Below, piece after piece: positions 37,811 through 47,912 of a stretch of DNA of 64,000 bases. The notes beneath the pieces are model-generated. The model was not told the DNA's origin, did no database searches, and saw nothing but the letters and a program-made list of their open reading frames with translations. Made by a program: the position numbers and the translations under genes. Position 1 is the first letter of the stretch. The number at the start of each line of letters is the position of its first letter. The stretch covers positions 1 through 64,000 of the forward strand of contig SAXG01000001.1 of NCBI GenBank assembly GCA_012932865.1, given 5' to 3'. Source of the DNA: Amylostereum areolatum. Taxonomy: Eukaryota > Basidiomycota > Agaricomycetes > Russulales > Stereaceae.

Positions 37811-38740
37811 GCTGCGAGACGGTCAGATATGGAGGTTTACGGCAGACGGAAACGTTGCACACCTTCAGCCTGCGTCGTGCGAAAATTCTTGAGTTTGGTT
37901 GGTTGAGAAGGTGTAGGATCGACGGGCTTCACGACGGCTGACTCCGGTGATCCTTTCCCTCGTTATCTCCCACAGTGGATGGCAGGCATAACACGAATCT
38001 TCGCCCTGTGAGCTGACCTCGGAGCTCCTTTGAATGCATCGTTGTCGCAACCGCGCTCGCAGTCTGCGCGGCCAAATACAGTGATCGGGAAGTCGAGGGT
38101 CTGAGATTTCACGGCTGCCAGGTCATGGTCGTCATTTGAGGCGTCGATCGTACGGAACAGAGGTGCTGGAGGAAGACTGTAGGCGGAGACTGAGCTCAAG
38201 GAGGCAGAGGTACTCTTTCTTTGAATATCGGCGTTGAGAGCTCGACTGGCTCGTCGTTCTGACTGTTGGAACCTCGTCCCTGCTTGTCCTCATCCTCGTC
38301 TTCATTGTAGTCGTCGTCCACAGGGTGAGAAGCCTTGACAATGCTCGCACGTCCGCCTCCCGTCTCCTTCTTCCTGCCTTGGCGGCGCGGGGCGTCGCGC
38401 CAGCTAAACCAGCGCTTACTCATTGTGCATCATGATGTCAACGTCCGTAGTCCGCCGGTGTTTGCGTACACGCATCTTGGAGTTGAGAGGGTTGGGCTCA
38501 GGAAGTCTGTGAGCGTGGGCGGGCGGTTTCGAATGAGTGCGTTCGACAGACGCGGATAGACACTGTGGATGCACGAATTTGAGGGGATCGATCCTGATCG
38601 ACTGAAGGGATAAGAGTGGCACCAGGGAAGGCGCTTCGTTGGGTGGGGAGGAGTCGTCGCCTTTTCACCGCCCTTCAATGTCGACCCCTAATCCCATCAC
38701 CACGCCCATATCCATCCACCGTTCTTCACCCTGCGGTCTC
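37811..38740. other. No gene recognised
   Basis: The stretch lies between the P450 and RPB9 relics. A minus-strand open frame at 38196-38423 has an acidic run (DDDYNEDEDEDKQ) but no start context, splice partners or family. Confidence 0.4.
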
Positions 38741-38744
38741 GACC

Positions 38745-39309
38745 CCCTCCGGGATAGCCCCGTCTGACGCGGTGCTTGGGTCCATGAAGTTGCGGTTGCA
38801 TTTGGTGCAGACGAAGAAGAAGATCATGCGCGTCTCCTTGTCCTCAGATTAGTCCTGGAAGAAAACGGCCGTGAAGGCAAGACACGAACGTGAGAACTTA
38901 GAAGAGAGGTGGCAGAATAAACGAACGGGGAGGAGGGGGAGACGGAAAGCAAAACTCACTCTTCTTGACTGCATCTAGGGCATGAGATGTTGGCGTGGGT
39001 CTGTCAGACTGGAGATGAGAACATGCGCGCAGGATAACGGGAGGAAATCACGCACGAGGGTGGGGTCAGCACCAAGGTCTGCGATGATGCCAACCTGCTC
39101 TCTACGGATGCACCGAGACCATCAGCCAGCACAGCAAAGAGGGGGGAAACGGCGTACACTTTGTGATGGTTAGCAGATCGTTTTTGTACACGCAGCTGTT
39201 CTCGCCAACCTCGTAGTTGCAGATGCGGTATGTGTAGACCATGAGACGGCGGTCGGGGTCGGCCTTGGGGTATAGCAGATTGTTACATTCCGAGTAGAAG
39301 TGGAGCTAG
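38745..39309 (-). pseudogene. RNA polymerase subunit RPB9-like relic
   Basis: Exon-like pieces match the two-zinc-ribbon subunit RPB9. 39180-39309 reads LHFYSECNNLLYPKADPDRR then ENSCVYKNDLLTITK; after an intron, EQVGIIADLGADPTL (about 39055-39105); then AVFFQD-stop-SEDKETRM (38849-38851 is TAA where the family has Gln) and VCTKCNRNFMDP (about 38775-38815). In the first ribbon, two of the four zinc cysteines are Tyr (FYSEC, YRIC). A stop codon plus lost ligands argue for a pseudogene of a second RPB9 copy; the functional gene must be elsewhere. Substitutions Cys to Tyr and Gln to stop are transitions. Confidence 0.75.
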
Positions 39310-39329
39310 GCCTGAACGAAGGATAAAAC

Positions 39330-40033
39330 AGCTGAGATGAGGGGAAAAGAGGGGATAGGCAGAGAAACGGACCATGGCCGGAGCAGACAAGTCAGGGATG
39401 AGTGCAAGATGAGTGCGTTCGAAAATCCGCTTAGTCAGCGCTCCCTGGCCGCTACTGGAAGATGTTCGGAGTCTTTGACCTCCCTTTCTCTCGGATTCCT
39501 GAATGAGGCTGAATCCTTCAGTTTCGAGCCTTCAATCCTCCACCCCTCTTCTCATACATTGTACCCTATGCCATCTCTACTAGCTTCTTGTGGCAACCTC
39601 TCACCCAGGCATCTGAAGTGAGGTGCATCGCAACTCTAAGATCAACTCGCTGATGCTGACTTCTCTAAGTATCTGAAGTCTACCCGACGACCTTCTAAGA
39701 ACGCACTATGTCTGTATCAGAGACTTCAGATCTATCAGGAATAGGAAAAGGAAGCGCGTCTGTGTGAGTCTCGTATGTGTCCTTACTTCGTGCTCGCTGA
39801 ATCTGCTTAGCGTTGCCAAGAATGCGACCAAAATGGCCGTGTGGATGGCTACTACCCGACCATCAGTCGTAATCTCGAAACCTATCTCAGAGGAGGAATC
39901 TCGCGAAAGGACTATACACAAGCTCCTCGATTTCACACTTCCCAGATCCCTTTTCGAAATTGATGTACGTTATCAAGCATCTCTGCTGGATCCTCCTAAC
40001 CTCTCTGACAGCATCAGGGATCCTACCCCCTAG
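39330..40033. other. No gene recognised
   Basis: There are only short open frames and no domain. Words such as ATCTGAAGT recur at 39611-39619 and 39670-39678. Confidence 0.4.
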
Positions 40034-40188
40034 TTATTGAAGGCAATTGACCGTAATTATGCTCAGTTACCGTCAATTACCGTCAGTTACTGGAAGTTGG
40101 TAATTATAGCAAATTACGTAGGTCAGCCTGAGTTACTTTTTTTACTTGAGCATAGTTACTTGTTATTGATTCAATTACCTTCAATTAC
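40034..40188. repeat. Small AT-rich inverted-repeat element (MITE-like)
   Basis: The ends form an imperfect inverted repeat. The left end reads TTATTGAAGGCAATTGA and the reverse complement of the right end reads GTAATTGAAGGTAATTGA, followed on both sides by matching words (TATGCTCA). The centre repeats ATTACCGTCAATTAC-like words. Size about 155 bases, no coding capacity. Target-site duplications were not identified. Confidence 0.45.
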
Positions 40189-41140
40189 CGTCCCAAACAC
40201 CCCTCAAACTAGGCAGGCAAATAGCTTAGTAATTGAAAGCAGTTGCATGTTATAACCAGCCTTCAACAAACCTTTATTTGCCAATTATTAGACTTATATA
40301 AAACAGCTTAAAATGCGTAAATAAAGTGAAATCAATATATTCATTACATAAGCACTACCAAGTGACAAGTGTGAACATGACATAAGTGAAAACCCAAGCC
40401 ACAGGCGCACAGCCAGACCCCGACAGACGGACCGGACAGCCGAGAAAGAACATCTGTACGCACCTCATCGGCACCCTCTTCGACTCGCCCGATAGCGTAT
40501 GCCCGGTCTAGAGCAGCCGTGAAGATCAGCAAGAGACGAGAACATGCCGGAAGAACACGCACCCTATTGAATTGAATTGAATTCCTCCCCAGAAAAGACC
40601 CACAGCATGCGCGCATGAAGCGAAGGGGGCGAAGACACATGCGCGCGGCGGCTGAACGAGCGAGCGGGAGATGCGATGCAAGACATATGACAGTGATGCG
40701 GCGGCGACGCGTAAGGTAAAGAAGTCGTTGACCAAGGGAGAAAGGGACGAGGGAGGAGGGAGGAGGGAGGGAGGGAGGAGGAGGGAGGAGGGAAGAGGGA
40801 AGGGAAGAAGCTGAGTGCGCGGGAGCTCGGGGAACGCCGGGTTATATGCTCGCGGGAAGCGTGACGCTCGTCACCGTGACGGCAAGTTCCGTCCGCCTCT
40901 CGCTCTGCCTCGACCGCCGAGCCGACACGCCCGCATCAACACTTATCAACATCGGGACTCCTGGAAGAACAAGTCGCAAACCCAGGTCGCCGAGGGGTTC
41001 AAGGAGGGAGAGTAGGAGCGAGCAGGAGTGGGCGGGCTTAGATGCGTGACTCGCACCCTTTCCTGCTCCGTCCTCGACATCGTTTCGACCGAACCGAGAG
41101 GAGAAGGCGGGTGCAGTACGATGGATCGCAATGCTGACGG
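40189..41140. other. Intergenic with a purine-rich simple repeat
   Basis: The left part (40260-40340) is AT-rich. Bases about 40738-40805 are a GGGAGGA-type purine run. No convincing gene seen; a CG-rich, promoter-like stretch precedes the uS11 fragment. Confidence 0.5.
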
Positions 41141-41152
41141 TCGGATGACGTC

Positions 41153-41284
41153 CAGCCGCCCAAGAAAGCTCGCGTAGCGCAAGAAACCGCTGTCCAGCTC
41201 GGCCTTCAGCTTTTCGAGGGCGAGAACAACTTCGAGGTGGCGCACATCCACGCCTCCTTCGACAACACCTTCATCCATGTCACC
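41153..41284 (+). pseudogene. Ribosomal protein uS11 (RPS14) N-terminal fragment
   Basis: This is an open stretch of 44 codons reading [10 protein letters not shown], then [20 protein letters not shown] and FIHVT. It matches the N-terminal part of eukaryotic uS11 (cytosolic small subunit, formerly RPS14), up to the HVT where fungal genes often have an intron. The rest of uS11 (the DLSGKETI segment onward) is absent; within 400 bases the sequence becomes nitronate monooxygenase. Several usually invariant residues differ, so it is a diverged fragment and not the working gene. Confidence 0.65.
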
Positions 41285-41639
41285 CCGGTCCTGGCGCACA
41301 TAGCGTCCTTAGCGCGCTCACCCCCAGCGTTCGCACCAACGCCTCAGGATCGCGCTCATCGGAACCAGCGCCACCAGCGTGCCGCCCCTCCCCACTCTGT
41401 CGCCAACGCGCATGTGTCCCTCCCGCACATCCATCCACCCGCTACCTTCTTTCCCCCATCCCTGTCGGCACGCCTCAAACGCGCACGGCCATCAAAGCGT
41501 CAAGGGCTTTGTCCCTCGTGCCCAAAGATTCCGCCGCGCACGCATCTTTGCATGCGTCTCCTCCCGTCCTCCGCGCCCAACACCCCACCTCCCCACCCAA
41601 CACCCCCGACCCCGCGCCCTGCGTTGCTGGCGACAGGTG

Positions 41640-42313
41640 CACACCACAGGCATGAGCGTTGCCGCCGTGACGAACGCGGGTGGGATGGGCGTCATCGGTG
41701 GTGTCGGGTACACGCTCAAGGTCCTGCACGCCCCGATGTGTTTTCCCTTCCCTTCCCTTCCTCCCAACCACCCCCGTGCAGCGCTCTGAACCCGTCTCCC
41801 CTCCCCCAAAGCCGTCGTCGACAAGCTGCACGCCACGGGCATCCTCGTCATGAACGTGCGTTCCGCCCGCCCTCCCTCCCTTTCCTCCCGCTCACGCCCT
41901 CCCATCGCAACAGATGGTCGGCCACCCCAAACACGTCCCCAAGCACCTCGATGCCGGCGCGGACCTCATCTGCGCCCAGGCCGGCGAAGGCGGCGGCCAC
42001 ACGGGCGACATCCCCGCCTCGATCCTCATCCCCGCCTGCGTCGATGCCGTCAAAGGCCGGGTCTCACCCTTGACCGGGAAGCCGATCTACGTCATCGGCG
42101 CGGGCGCGGTGTACGACGGGCGCGGGCTCGCGGCGAACCTGACGTGGGGCACGCAGGGCGTCTGCGTCAGGACGCGCTTTGTGGCCTCGGTCGAGGCCGG
42201 CGCACAAGAAGGCCGTGTTGACGGCTGGGAACGGGGACGTGCTGAAGCTGAAGACGCTGATCTACACCGGCCGTCCGCTGCGTGTGCGCAAGACGCCGTA
42301 CGTCGAAGACTAG
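41640..42313 (+). pseudogene. Nitronate monooxygenase relic with an internal gap
   Basis: Pieces in order: [20 protein letters not shown] (41650-41709), then a jump to [14 protein letters not shown] (about 41813-41853), a GT-AG intron, and [20 protein letters not shown] with the FMN-binding [14 protein letters not shown] segment, GKPIYVIGAGAVYDGRGLAA and TRFVASVEAGA (to about 42202). After a frame change at about 42200-42210 it continues HKKAVLTAGNGDVL to RKTPYVED and a stop at 42311-42313. About 70 residues between the first two pieces and the normal C-terminal region are missing. Intact members oxidise nitronates with FMN. With a gap and a frameshift this copy is very probably inactive. Confidence 0.75.
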
Positions 42314-43095
42314 TGCGTTTTCTTGTCTCCGTCTCCGCCTCCCATTGACATTCTACCACCCCCAACTTCTCAATTGATAGCGTGTACGTCACACACGTAT
42401 ATATCACATTGCTATGGAACAACCTCGGCGATCTCGAGAGGCCAGGAAACCTCTAGAGGAAGGAGGATATGCTGACGCTTTTTTGAGCAGGAGGGGTGTT
42501 TAACTGCTGATATCCTACTACTATTTTTGTGTAGTACCTGCTCCCCATGAGATATATATACGACTTAGATCCAATAAATTTTACTTTGTGCCTCTTCTTC
42601 TTCTAGATACTGCTGTGTGCCCAAAAAAGCGTAGGTGGGGGTGAAGCAGGGCTTTCAGAACCTCCCTCATCAAACATCACAAAAACACATCATCTGGATG
42701 GCAGTAGAATCGCATTTTCATGCTGTTTACGCTGATGGTATTCGTTTGTGTGTACGTGCATTCGATAGTGAGACAGAACGAGAACAAACCCGTAGGTGCT
42801 CAGAGCAAACGCGTCTCGCGTCGACTTCCTAATCGGGCAATTCTCGACTGTGAACTCAGTCGTGTCATTGTGTTTCTTACTCACGCATTTTTGGTGTTCC
42901 AAGCATGTAAATAAGAAGAAATACAGCATAGTTATCTACGTACACCTTAGTGTAGTCTACGAGAGCCGGAGGAAGGTGCTGGGGCGGCAGCACCTCGCGC
43001 ACATCCGACTTGTGTTTGGCCGCGCTTGCTCTGCCACGTCGTGGCCAAACCGGGAAACAATTACCAAAAATAACTATGGGGGGGGGGTTTCCTGA
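42314..43095. other. No gene recognised
   Basis: The first 100 bases may be a relic 3' end. There is an AT-rich patch at about 42500-42600. Otherwise only short open frames; a run of 11 G lies at about 43078-43088. Confidence 0.45.
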
Positions 43096-43109
43096 TGCCT
43101 CTGGTTACC

Positions 43110-43345
43110 CCCAGCCGTCTCATGGCTCCTCAGCCGTCTTGTCACCCCCCATCTCATCAACACTCGGCTGTCTTGTCACCCCCGTCTTGTCAACCCCCGT
43201 TGTCTTGTCACCCCCGCCGCTTCGTTGCCTCCGCCATTTTGTTGCCTCCGATATGTTGTCACCTCTGCCGCTTCATTGCCTCTGTAGTCTTGTCCTCTTG
43301 TTGCCCCCATCCTCTTGTCACCTCCACTGTCTCATCTCCCTATGC
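43110..43345 (-). repeat. Second GGTGAC-type minisatellite
   Basis: The plus strand shows repeats of CTTGTCACCCCC and related CTTGTTGCCCCC or TTGTTGCCTCC words. On the minus strand the unit reads GGGGGTGACAAG, close to the GGGTGAC core of the array at 35500-36262. It is followed on the plus strand by an AT-rich block (43395-43440), as the first array is preceded by one, which suggests two copies of one element family in opposite orientation. Confidence 0.6.
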
Positions 43346-43439
43346 TTTCTTGTTGCCCTCTGCCATCATCTCCTCATCATACCTACCTGTAAAATATAGC
43401 TTTGTATGTAGTTTATGATATTAATATATTCTTTTTTAA

Positions 43440-43970
43440 CTATACCAATGTGTGAAAGCAAGTGAAAAGCCAGAAAATGAAGGTTCTGCTGCATCCACTG
43501 TATGTCTTTATCTACTTTGTATGCTACATAGTATATCTACTATATCTACTATAAGAACTATAGAGTGTTCCCTAGGAGTGTCTGCAAAGTTTGGGTGATA
43601 ACTTTGGGTACTATAGCATCTGGGTGAGAACTTTGGATACTATAGAGGGCTATAGAGAACCAGTGCTTACTATAGGCCCCTACAAAAAGGGGTACATGCT
43701 GATGCCGTTACGATCACTTTGGAGACTATAAAGTACAACATTGGTAAGGCATTTTTTACTGATGTCCAAGCACGACTCAAGTACTTGTAGTTTTCCTGAT
43801 GTGGCCCGCAGATGCATCTGCCAACGAAGCCACCCAGTCACATCCCATAGTTCCTCTGCTCAGCCTGGCCTTTTGGAACGGAAGACAGAAGCCTCTCCTT
43901 CACATCGCGTAAGTTGAATCTCTCTTGCTTTCTGTGTCTATGCTGATTACTCTCTAAACTAGACGTGAGC
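43440..43970. other. AT-rich region with repeated CTATAG words
   Basis: Many short repeats contain ACTATAGA or CTATATCTACTATA (43540-43740). This is probably decayed transposon sequence. Nothing codes. Confidence 0.4.
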
Positions 43971-44677
43971 AAGATATTCGCCTTGCAAGTTTGCAACATC
44001 GTCTCCTGGTTTCCCCGACAAAGCTAGCCTCGACTTTTGCACCACTTGCGACAACCCCTCACTAGACCGGGGCGAACTACTCAGTTTATTTGAAATCCCT
44101 ATGGATGTGTTCTCAGATACGCGTTGGGAGGCGGAGCCATTGCGCATGGACACCACCTCGCTAGTGATATTCCCTGGGGAAGGAAAGCCTATCATTCACA
44201 AGCTTAACAAACATCAACTCGTATATGATCTGTCCACCTGCCTTCACCAGCAGGAAAGTCTCGGACTCACCCCTGAGGAGAACTTTGGTTTTGTGTTTGA
44301 GAACGGAGTTATTCGGATAGCCGGAATGGAGAAGCAGGAGGGCAGACCACTGACCTGGATCTACAAGTTCCTAGACTACAATTTTGCAACCTTCGACCTA
44401 CGGAAGCCTCTGGGACACTTGAAATTCTACTCGTTTCTCTGCAAACTCGCCAATTACCTGGACGCCACTGTTATTAAAGATTTCGTCAACTTGACACCAG
44501 AGAAGCTCAAAGACCACCTCGACCAACACCGAAGCTGTGAATCATGGCGAGCTCATAACAAAGTAGACCCTGATCAAAATCCAGGCCAGGGCGGCGGAGG
44601 TGGTGGAATGGGTGGTGGCGGAATGGGCGGTGACGGAATGGGCGGCGGCGGGCGCGGGCGCGATGGAGGCACGGACC

Positions 44678-45669
44678 TAAGGCTCCAACTGTATAGTTTA
44701 TGTCTAGTGAGATTGGGGTAGCTAGATAGTATACTATACTAAACAGTAAACAGACAGTAAACAGACAGTTTAGACAGTTAATGCATCATTACTGAATTGA
44801 GGTAAAGAAGTCAGCAGTGTAGAGTTTAGTACACATAAGTTCTGAGATAGTCTCAGCCTTTAGTAATGACTCGGAGCATGCATCAGTACATATGTGGGCA
44901 TCTGAGAACAAGCACTCAACAGACACCAAGGTAGCAGGAATTACTAAAAAATCTTGGGCCATGCACGTGATGACTAGAAAGTAGTCCTTATGTTCCTGTT
45001 TATAGTCATAAAGTGCACATAAATAGAACAAATGAATTATATACCTTCCACCATTTTAAGGGTTCCAAAGGCTTTCCATCTCCCCCCTCATTAGCCTTCT
45101 AACAATTGAGTTCTAGGACCTCTGGAAATGTGGAGATGGGTGCTGAGAATGACAGCTGAGATGGCTGAAAAAATCACTAGAGTTGGGCATGAGTGTAATA
45201 CTGTACCATTTAAATCAGTTTCGCCACCCTGTTGTGACTGTGACAGGCCTGGCAAAAATTTCCATCCGCCAAACCATGTGCGTGTGCGTGACAACAATGA
45301 AATTTCGCCGGGCCAAGCGCACCGGGTGGCCGTGAATAGCCATTTCTAATGGTGACATCATCGGGGTTCAACAAATGGTTTCGTCGGTGACCTTCGTGAC
45401 GCATGACATCAGAAAAATTTCGCCAATTTTGGCCTCTCTGTGACCTGTGACTGGTGAACCGATTTAAATGGTACAGTAGGTGTAGTGGAGGCTGATAGCT
45501 TGAACCTGGTAGCACCTACAGGCATGTCACACACTGCCACTTTAGATAGGGTTTACTGTCTAGTATACTTACTACTTACTGTCTACAGCTGATGGGGTAG
45601 CTAGATAGTAAAACTATACCATATAAACAGTTTATAGACAGTAAATAGACTATAACAGTTGGAGCCTTA
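44678..45669. mobile_element. Non-autonomous hAT transposon, 992 bp
   Basis: Terminal inverted repeats TAAGGCTCCAACTG (44678-44691) and CAGTTGGAGCCTTA (45656-45669) match perfectly over 14 bases. The 8-bp target duplication CACGGACC (44670-44677 and 45670-45677) is also perfect. Subterminal direct repeats GGGGTAGCTAGATAGTA lie near both ends (about 44714 and 45594). The interior carries a remnant of the hAT dimerisation domain on the minus strand but no full transposase, so mobility would need a transposase from elsewhere. Confidence 0.93.
44789..45031 (-). pseudogene. hAT transposase C-terminal dimerisation domain remnant
   Basis: An 80-codon frame contains MAQDFLVIPATLVSVECLFS, the signature of the hAT dimerisation region (MARDYLAIPATSxxVERxFS in other members), followed by a helical stretch. 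The DDE-like catalytic part and DNA-binding zinc finger are absent, so this is what remains of an internally deleted autonomous element. Confidence 0.85.
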
Positions 45670-45931
45670 CACGGACCCCGGAACCACACGTGGAACCAAG
45701 CGTTCCAGCTCTATGGGTCCTCCACCGACACCAAAGAAACCGAAGACTGGTGGTTCCGAAGCTGACGACGTGGGCTCCTATGATGATGAGGCGGACAAGT
45801 TTTCCCCTGTTCCCGAGTTCGATGATGTTCCTCCGTGCGACGGATGGCCACATGAACTCTCTCCCTCCTCCACATCCATCCTGCATATACCGGAGCCCCA
45901 TTGCGACGAGCCTCTTCAACTGCTGCAATAA

Positions 45932-46800
45932 TGCATGTGTTCCCCTGTCTCCCTATACCGGAGACATATGCCGGAAAACCAAGAACGACGGACAGCCTTT
46001 GTCTTTCTGTAACCTCGAGGCCCATACCAAGCGGGAGGGTTCTGTAGACATCATGAGCCACACTGGCATGTCTACGTCTTCACGGTCGTGATTTTACTAT
46101 CATCTCATCCATATCCTGATGTTTGCATTTCTTTCTTACGGGCGATTGAAGCATGTTCACTTCATAGTCACACATGCGGTAGTTCTTTCAATTGTGTCAC
46201 AATACGTACTCTCAACGTGCACCCAGCGCGTTACGTCCCTGTCTATCGCTGGCACCATGAATAAACACCACGTACTTTTACAAAATAAAACCGCCTGGCG
46301 TAGCTCCGATATGCTTCTCAACACGCGCAGTGTCCTGTCCTCGCCATTCGAAAAACGCAGTTCATCGTCTATGGTTGGTGCACGGTTGCATATTAGAGTA
46401 TATGGTACGACGACGCAAGGTAAAGTACATGAGCATAGATGCCCTCCGACCAGTGCGTGCGCTCGCCGTGACAACAAATGAGCCGGGAGGTATGTATGTA
46501 GAGTGGTGCGCGCCCTTCCCCGCTGGCGCGAGAAGGGGTGGGGAGTGGGGGATATGCACAGGGGTATGTACAGGGCAGCGCAAGCCGCCCGGGGGAAGTC
46601 CAGGGGGTCGGGGGTACGAGCACCACTTCACGGTGTGGCATGGAAAGGCGGAGAAGGGCCATCCACTCAACGAAACGGGCAAAGTGGAGAGAAAAGAACG
46701 TCTCGGTCGAATGGGGTCTTGGGCCCTCGCGGTCCCAACAGGTACGTAGCAGCAGTCAGTAAATAAGAATCGGATCCGGAAGTCAGTTAACGTAGCACAT
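45932..46800. other. No gene recognised
   Basis: Only short frames on both strands. An upstream continuation of the interrupted host gene cannot be excluded in 45932-46090, where a further open frame exists without splice support. Confidence 0.4.
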
Positions 46801-47345
46801 CTATGGATCCTTTCCGCGCGCGCCGCGCAGGTTCGCGACGCCGCCCTCGACGCTGGACATGGTGTGCCCGTAGAAGAAGATGTTCCGCGCGGCAGCCTCC
46901 TGCTCGACCTGGGCGCGGACGTCGCTGAAGAGGAGTGGACAGCCAACGAGACACCGGTCCTCGGGGTCGGGGTCGATGAGGAGCATATGAGGACGGCGCT
47001 GACGCTCGACCTCGGAGGCGTTCTTCACGTCGGTGGCAAGGAACCTGGTGCAGAGGAAGGCGTGAATGGAGAAACGAACGCGACAGCAGGAGTACGTACT
47101 TGTCTTCCGGGATGGGCGCCGGAACGCGCTCGAAGAAATTGTCGGGCTTGATGCCGGGCACGGCCACTGTGCGCGGGGGCTCTTGAGACTTGAAGATCTT
47201 CTGCAAGATGCGCGTGCTGTCCTTGAGGCGGTCCATATGCTAAGTATGAAAATGGGAGATGAACCAGCGCGCGGTCGAGGCAGACACATGGTCAACGCAC
47301 AATGCAGAAGTGCCAGCCGAATGGCCGATGGCGATGACGGGACCG
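46801..47345 (-). pseudogene. 3' fragment of an unrecognised conserved-looking protein gene
   Basis: Three exon pieces fit together: complement(join(46801..47044,47100..47239,47301..about 47345)), introns 55 and 61 nt, phases consistent. The protein contains HMDRLKDSTRILQKIFKSQE, VAVPGIKPDNFFERVPAPIP and, after the second intron, RRPHMLLIDPDPEDRCLVGC, ending GARGKDP. Upstream of 47345 no further exon could be chained, so it looks like a 5'-truncated gene. The sequence has the feel of a conserved family, but I cannot name one. Confidence 0.5.
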
Positions 47346-47912
47346 TGGAATTATTTTATCTCAGAGATACCTGTGCCAAGCATGGATGAGAACAATCGAC
47401 GATTTACTGATGCCCTCATTAAACGGAAGTCAGCATATGAACGCGGGCCACAAGCAAGTGTATATCATACGAAATCCGGTCCCGTGCGCAAAAAATAGTG
47501 TGAGGGCGCCAGGTCGGGTGGGCATATCGGGCCAGTATCGTTTGACTGCCGTCTTGAGCTCCCGGTCTTCTCCAGGGAACCGAGTCGTGAAGACGTGCGA
47601 TTCCGCTCGCATGTTGTCGTCGTTTTGTTGTGAAAGAAATGGGGCGGAAAGTGGGGGTGGCGAAGTTCCGGTGACGGTATCCTGGGCTCCGAAATGATTG
47701 CCTGTGATTGATCGAGTGTCGAAGGTTGGTTTGTTGGGATATGGAGGTCCAGGACTTCGTTCGATTCTATGGGGACTAGGGTGTGTCTATTACGAGAAAC
47801 ATTAGCTGGATAAGTACAGCCTACAACGTCGATAGTCGACCTCAAAGGAACAGCGACAGATACAAAGGCAGGTAGGTTAGGGTGCAGCGCACTCGCCTCC
47901 GTCCTACAAACA
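47346..47912. other. Intergenic
   Basis: The right part is the 3' untranslated region of the minus-strand MYND gene. Otherwise nothing recognisable. Confidence 0.5.

Larger units (their letters stand above)
43976..45931 (+). pseudogene. Unrecognised protein gene interrupted by a hAT element
   Basis: The 5' part is open from about 43976 (first ATG 44101) to 44677 and encodes a folded-looking protein, for example GLTPEENFGFVFENGVIRIA and WIYKFLDYNFATFDL, ending in a Gly/Met-rich tail (GGGMGGGGMGGDGM). The 3' part, 45678-45931, encodes a Ser/Pro-rich and acidic tail (PPPTPKKPKTGG, DDEADKFSPVPEFDD) with stop TAA. The two are separated by the transposon at 44678-45669 plus one target duplicate, 1000 bases together; the frames on either side agree exactly, so the insertion is recent. 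No family recognised; a CxxC pair (DFCTTCDN) lies upstream of 44101. A 5' exon is probably missing. Confidence 0.65.
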
